NCBI GenBank assembly: GCA_003525905.1
Contig: DQIA01000050.1
Location: forward strand, 1-9,262
Direction of reading: 5' to 3'
Origin: Clostridiales bacterium
GTDB lineage: Bacteria; Bacillota; Clostridia; Oscillospirales; Oscillospiraceae
DNA length: 9,262 nucleotides
Positions 5,709 to 9,262 of the stretch are shown here, piece by piece. Numbering within the stretch: the stretch's first letter is position 1; the number at the start of each line of letters is the position of its first letter. The position numbers and the translations under genes were made by a program. The notes under the pieces were generated by a model that did no database searches, had not been told where the DNA came from, and saw only the letters and a list, made by a program, of their open reading frames with translations.

Positions 5709-7134
5709 CCTTTCCGTTTTCCTGCACAATTTCCGCCGCACCCTGCAGCACTTTTTCTGGGTCCCGATCGTGCTCGGTCTGCTGCTCGGCGGCGTGAGCT
5801 GGCTGCGCGCCGCGCGCAGCTATGCCCCGGTCTATCAGAGCTCCGCCGTGTTCTCCGTCAGCGCGGGCTTCTCGTCCTCGACGGATATCCTCAGCCACAG
5901 CACCTATCTTGACAGCAACGCCGCCGCGCAGCTCTCAGCCACGTTCCCCTATGTCCTGCAGAGCGATCGCATGCAGCTGCTGCTCCAGCAGGAGCTGGGC
6001 GATCAGCGTGCTCCCGTCAGCCTGTCGGCCAGCTCTGTGGCGGATGCCGCCCTGTTCACGCTGACGGCAACGGGCAGCGATCCGCAGGCCGTCTATGACA
6101 CGCTGCTGGCCGCCATCGAGGTCTACCCCGCTGCGGCGACCACCATTCTGGGCGACACGCAGATCCAGGTCATTGACCAGCCGGTCGAGCCGTCCGCTGC
6201 GCCCATCAACGCCAACACGGCTCTGCAGACCGGCATCCGCCGCGGCGTCGTCGGGCTGGTCCTCGGCCTCGTCCTTGTGGCGTTGCTCTCCCTGACGCGC
6301 CGCACCGTTCACTCTGCCGAGGACCTGCACCGCCTCATCAGTCTGTCCTGCCTCTCCTCCATCCCCGCTGTGCGCCGCGGAAAGCGCACCCGCCGCGAGG
6401 CTCCCTCGCTTCTGCTGACGCATGCGGGCACCGGCTCCGACTTCTCCGAGGCCATGCGCAACCTCAGCCTGAAGCTGCAGCGTATCACCTCGAAGCACGG
6501 CGCAAAGGTCGTTCTCATCACGAGCACCGTCCCCGGCGAGGGCAAAACGACCGTTGCCTCGAACCTCGCGCTGGCGCTGGCCGCCGAGGGCAAGCGCGTC
6601 ATCCTCATCGACGGCGACCTGCGCAAGCAGTCGCTCAAGCCGCTGTTCGGCATCGGCGCGCACTCAGACGGCCTTGTCGAGGTGCTCAGCGGCAAGGCGA
6701 AGAACTTCCGCCTGCTGCCTGTTCCGGATTCCGGCCTGCTGCTGCTCTCCGGCGACGGCACTGTCGCCCAGCCGCAGCGCCTGCTCGGCTCGCCGCGCAT
6801 GGGCCAGATTCTGGAGCTGCTGCGGCAGAAGCTCGACTACATCCTCATCGATACGCCGCCTGCAGGCGTTCTGTCCGACGCTGCAGCGCTGGCAAAATAT
6901 GCCGACGGCGCCATTTACGTCGTGCGGCAGGATATGGCAAACTCCGTCCAGATCGTCAACTCCGTCCAGTCGCTCTCCGGCGCCGTGCCGCTGTATGGCT
7001 GCGTGCTGAACTGCACGCAGGCCGGAACGACGCGCTCGGGCTATCGCTATGGCTACCGCTACGGCTATCAGTACGGCTACAGCAGCTACAGCCACTATAG
7101 CCACTACAGCTCCGATTCGGGCGACCGGCGCTGA
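5680..7134 (+). CDS. BY-kinase 2: Wzz-like co-polymerase fused to tyrosine kinase
   Basis: The 484-aa protein has the same architecture as its upstream neighbour. Helix 1 is at about residues 24-42, the outside loop runs to about 187 and includes the Pro-rich VIDQPVEPSAAPINAN (164-179) typical of Wzz-like proteins before their second helix, and helix 2 is at about 188-206. The kinase domain has a textbook Walker A (STVPGEGKTT, 282-291), Walker A' VILIDGDLRK (307-316) and Walker B DYILIDTPP (386-394). The tail holds ten tyrosines (455-476), first as YRYGYRYGYQYGY and then as Ser/His-spaced SYSHYSHY. EAMRNLSLKLQ near 257-267 corresponds to the family's E-x-x-R helix but lacks the second Arg. 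The paralogue is diverged, not a recent copy: loop sequences differ throughout. The pair may form mixed rings with distinct tails, or one may act as substrate of the other; this is inferred. The ABC exporter gene begins 11 nt downstream. Confidence 0.92.
   Translation: MEEQTTQGIDLSVFLHNFRRTLQHFFWVPIVLGLLLGGVSWLRAARSYAPVYQSSAVFSVSAGFSSSTDILSHSTYLDSNAAAQLSATFPYVLQSDRMQLLLQQELGDQRAPVSLSASSVADAALFTLTATGSDPQAVYDTLLAAIEVYPAAATTILGDTQIQVIDQPVEPSAAPINANTALQTGIRRGVVGLVLGLVLVALLSLTRRTVHSAEDLHRLISLSCLSSIPAVRRGKRTRREAPSLLLTHAGTGSDFSEAMRNLSLKLQRITSKHGAKVVLITSTVPGEGKTTVASNLALALAAEGKRVILIDGDLRKQSLKPLFGIGAHSDGLVEVLSGKAKNFRLLPVPDSGLLLLSGDGTVAQPQRLLGSPRMGQILELLRQKLDYILIDTPPAGVLSDAAALAKYADGAIYVVRQDMANSVQIVNSVQSLSGAVPLYGCVLNCTQAGTTRSGYRYGYRYGYQYGYSSYSHYSHYSSDSGDRR
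7041..7110 (+). repeat. Tyrosine-rich coding repeat in BY-kinase 2
   Basis: GGCTAY-CGCTAY hexamers give way to a nine-base pattern (AGCCACTAY) encoding Ser-His-Tyr units. Together they encode ten tyrosines. Repeat type and spacing differ from those in the upstream kinase, which argues that the two tails evolved separately. Confidence 0.7.
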
Positions 7135-7145
7135 GGAGGGCGGGC

Positions 7146-8900
7146 ATGTCTCTGATTCGAAAGCTCCGCGACCGCCTGCAGGGCGCGACGCTGCACGACC
7201 TCTGGGTCGAAACGCGCTGGGTCCTGCACCACAGCAAACGCTACCGCCGCTCTATCGCGGCCTATGTACTGCTCGGCATCGCCTCCATTGCGCTGAGCCT
7301 GCTGTCGAGTCTCTCCTCGCGTGAGCTCATCAACGCCATCGTCTATCTGCAGGGCGGCGGACGGCGCGTGCTGTTCTGCGGCGTCACCGTCGTGCTGCTG
7401 GCAGGCTCGACCATCGTGCTCAATGCTCTTGTCAGCCGTTTCAGTGCAAAGATCAACCTCCGTGTCGGCAACGAGCTGCGCGCCGAGGTCTTCGGCATGT
7501 TCCTGAACACGGACTGGGAATCCCTACAGCAGTTCCACTCCGGCGATCTGCTCAGCCGCATCAACACGGACGTCTCAAATGTGGCGGGCAGCGTGCTTGG
7601 CTGGATCCCGTCCCTTATCCTGCGTCTGACCCAGTTTCTGGCCTCGCTGGCCGTCATTCTGGTCTACGACCCGACCATGGCAGTGCTGGCCCTGCTGAGC
7701 GCGCCCGTGACGCTGCTGCTGTCGCGGCCGCTTGTGGGAAAAATGCGCAGCTTCAACCGCGATATGCGCGCCGTCGGCAGCGAAATGACGGCCTTTCAGG
7801 AGGAAACGCTGCAGAACATCCCCGCCATCAAGGCATTCCACCTCGTCGATGCCTTCCGCGAGAGGCTCGATCGCGTGCAGGAGCGGTATTATGACACCGG
7901 TATCGCGTTTCAGCGCTTCTCCATTCTGACCTCGTCGTTCCTCTCGTCGTGCGGCATGCTTGTAAGCTACCTCTGCCTCGGCTGGGGTGCTTACCGCCTG
8001 TGGCAGGGCCGGATCGACTTCGGCACGATGGTACTGTTCCTGCAACTGGCGTCCTATCTCTCCTCGTCGCTCAGCGCGCTCATCCATCTGGTCCCCTCCG
8101 CCATCGAGGCCTCCGTCTCCGCGCGGCGCATCATGTCCGTGCTGGAGCTGCCGCGGGAGCGGCTCGACCACCCGGAGCGCGCGCAGCGGCTCGTCCGCGA
8201 GGGCGTTCCGCTGGCGCTGTCGCTGCAGGGGCTGGAGTTTTCCTATCAGGGCCGCGCGCCCGTTCTGAAGCGGCTGGATCTGCAGGTGCAGCCGCATGAG
8301 ATGATCGCCATCGTCGGCCCGTCCGGCAGCGGCAAGACGACGCTGTTCCGCCTGCTGCTTGGCCTGCTCCACCCGACGGGCGGCAGCGCCGTGCTGACCG
8401 GCGGCGGCGAGGCGCTGGACGTCTCCCCCTCCACGCGCTGCTGCTTTGCCTATGTGCCGCAGGACAACGTGATCTTCTCCGGCACCGTGGCCGAGACGCT
8501 CCGCCTTGTGCGGCCGGACGCCCCGGAGGAGGCCCTGTGGGCCGCGCTGCGCGCCGCCTGCGCCGAGGATTTCGTCCGCAGCCTGCCCGGCGGGCTGGAC
8601 TGCCCGCTGCGCGAACGCGGCGGCTCGCTGTCCGAGGGGCAGAACCAGCGGCTGGCCATTGCGCGCGCCATTCTGGCCGATGCTCCTATCCTGCTGCTCG
8701 ACGAGGTGACGTCGGCGCTTGATCTGGAGACGGAGCAGCGCGTGCTCGAGAACATCGCCGCCCTGCCCGGCAAGACGTGCATCCTCAGCACCCACCGGCC
8801 GAGCGTGCTGTCGCTGTGCAGCCGCGTTTACCGTCTGCACAATGCCGCGCTCGAGCTCCTGCCGGAGTCCGAGTGGCGCAGATTATATCGGAATAATTGA
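7146..8900 (+). CDS. ABC exporter half-transporter (fused membrane and ATPase domains)
   Basis: The 584-aa protein has a transmembrane domain (about residues 35-330, with roughly six hydrophobic segments and the exporter hallmark SGDLLSRINTDV at 132-143) and a C-terminal nucleotide-binding domain. The latter has Walker A GPSGSGKT (391-398), Q-loop PQD around 439, signature LSEGQ (495-499), Walker B ILLLDE (515-520), D-loop SALD (523-526) and H-loop His 550. LSEGQ replaces the more common LSGGQ, a tolerated variant; all other catalytic residues are intact. Length fits a type-I half-exporter that works as a dimer. No C39 peptidase domain precedes it, so it is not a bacteriocin-processing type. 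The start follows GAGGAGGG (7133-7140), overlapping the upstream stop. As the last gene of a BY-kinase operon it could flip a lipid-linked sugar or export another surface molecule; the substrate cannot be read from the sequence. Confidence 0.93.
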   Translation: MSLIRKLRDRLQGATLHDLWVETRWVLHHSKRYRRSIAAYVLLGIASIALSLLSSLSSRELINAIVYLQGGGRRVLFCGVTVVLLAGSTIVLNALVSRFSAKINLRVGNELRAEVFGMFLNTDWESLQQFHSGDLLSRINTDVSNVAGSVLGWIPSLILRLTQFLASLAVILVYDPTMAVLALLSAPVTLLLSRPLVGKMRSFNRDMRAVGSEMTAFQEETLQNIPAIKAFHLVDAFRERLDRVQERYYDTGIAFQRFSILTSSFLSSCGMLVSYLCLGWGAYRLWQGRIDFGTMVLFLQLASYLSSSLSALIHLVPSAIEASVSARRIMSVLELPRERLDHPERAQRLVREGVPLALSLQGLEFSYQGRAPVLKRLDLQVQPHEMIAIVGPSGSGKTTLFRLLLGLLHPTGGSAVLTGGGEALDVSPSTRCCFAYVPQDNVIFSGTVAETLRLVRPDAPEEALWAALRAACAEDFVRSLPGGLDCPLRERGGSLSEGQNQRLAIARAILADAPILLLDEVTSALDLETEQRVLENIAALPGKTCILSTHRPSVLSLCSRVYRLHNAALELLPESEWRRLYRNN

Positions 8901-8906
8901 CAAAAA

Positions 8907-8940
8907 CGGACGCGCCCGCGCGGGTGCGTCCGAATTTTTT
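8907..8940 (+). terminator. Intrinsic terminator of the five-gene operon
   Basis: CGGACGCGCCC (8907-8917) pairs with GGGTGCGTCCG (8922-8932), 11 bp with one G-U, around a GCGC loop. AATTTTTT follows. It starts 7 nt after the exporter's stop codon and closes the operon. Confidence 0.95.
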
Positions 8941-9034
8941 CATCTGGGGCAGCTAGAGCATGCAGCGGTGTTCCCTGAGCGCCCAGCAGAGGACAATTCA
9001 ATCGCAAAAGGGCACAGGTGCGCCGCCGCATTTC

Positions 9035-9177
9035 CCTGAATTGTCATTGCGAGGAGGCGCAGCCGACGTGGCAATCTCGCAGTGCCCGCTTGGATAACAG
9101 GGAAACCATCGGCGATATCGTAGCCGCCTTTCCGAGATTGCCGCGGCCCCTCCGGGGCCTCGCAATGCCAATTCAGG
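9035..9177. mobile_element. MITE/REP-like palindromic element
   Basis: The ends are 20-bp inverted repeats differing at one position (CCTGAATTGTCATTGCGAGG at 9035-9054 and its complement at 9158-9177). Both continue, after a less conserved segment, into GGCAATCTCG (9070-9079) and CGAGATTGCC (9133-9142). Each half can also fold alone through ATTGC/GCAAT, and the right half contains GGCCCC-TCC-GGGGCC (9145-9159). The ATTGCGAGG...CGACGTGGCAATCTC motif resembles a dispersed intergenic repeat seen in many bacteria. No transposase is encoded, so any movement would need one in trans. Target-site duplications are not evident. Peptides read through it are artefacts. Confidence 0.75.
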
Positions 9178-9228
9178 CAAGTGCCGTGGTACATCAGCAC
9201 CCTTACACAGTTCAATTACCCTGTACAA

Positions 9229-9245
9229 GGCGGTCACTGACCGCC
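9229..9245. repeat. Short palindrome near the right edge
   Basis: GGCGGTCA (9229-9236) and TGACCGCC (9238-9245) form a near-continuous palindrome. No T-tract follows in either direction within the window, so it cannot be called a terminator. The rest of 9178-9262 shows nothing I can name. Confidence 0.5.
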
Positions 9246-9262
9246 GCTACAGACGCAATCGG

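Noticed and set aside
7575..8840. 421-codon open frame on the minus strand opposite the ABC exporter
   Set aside because: It is an antisense shadow of GC-rich codons. The plus strand encodes an exporter with all ABC motifs, and the reverse product is a low-complexity Arg/Gln/Gly/Ala-rich chain with no family resemblance.
8940..9237. Short minus-strand open frames in the right-hand intergenic stretch
   Set aside because: They translate the ATTGCGAGG repeat, giving the stereotyped CEIATSAAPPRND-like artefact, and lack supporting ribosome sites.

Overview
The window looks like a chromosomal segment of a GC-rich gut-type clostridium (Bacillota, probably Oscillospiraceae or a near relative). This is inferred from an infC-rpmI-rplT operon with a Firmicutes-style attenuated leader, strong GGAGG Shine-Dalgarno sequences, sigma-A type promoters, Gram-positive-style capsule phosphatase and BY-kinase genes, and GC-rich coding DNA broken by AT-rich promoters. 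Genus was not determined.

Left half, minus strand. A cytidylate-kinase-like P-loop gene (142-735) has its own extended -10 promoter, a 5'-terminal stem-loop and a probable terminator at the left edge. Upstream of it (about 880-1178) is a gene-free stretch packed with inverted repeats, ending in the intrinsic terminator of the ribosomal operon. That operon, read right to left, is infC (IF3), rpmI (L35) and rplT (L20). It has a near-consensus promoter (TTGACA-17-TAAAAT), a leader of about 145 nt ending in an intrinsic attenuator just before the infC Shine-Dalgarno, and an apparent AUC start codon for infC.

Right half, plus strand, divergent from infC. A compact five-gene operon runs from an extended -10 promoter at 2531-2559 to a strong terminator at 8907-8940. 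It encodes a CpsB/YwqE-type PHP phosphotyrosine phosphatase, a membrane-anchored protein with three Ig-like repeats, two tandem full-length BY-kinases (each a Wzz-like membrane domain fused to a tyrosine kinase with a Gly-Tyr-rich tail), and an ABC half-exporter. All junctions are 10-17 nt gaps or a 29-nt overlap. The likely logic is that the kinases phosphorylate their tyrosine tails, the phosphatase reverses this, and the cycle controls assembly or export of a surface polymer. The operon has no glycosyltransferase or polymerase and closes with a terminator, so it looks like a self-contained control/export module. The exporter's substrate is unknown.

Right edge (8941-9262). No credible gene is seen. 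The stretch holds a 143-bp MITE/REP-like element with 20-bp terminal inverted repeats and a short palindrome near the end.
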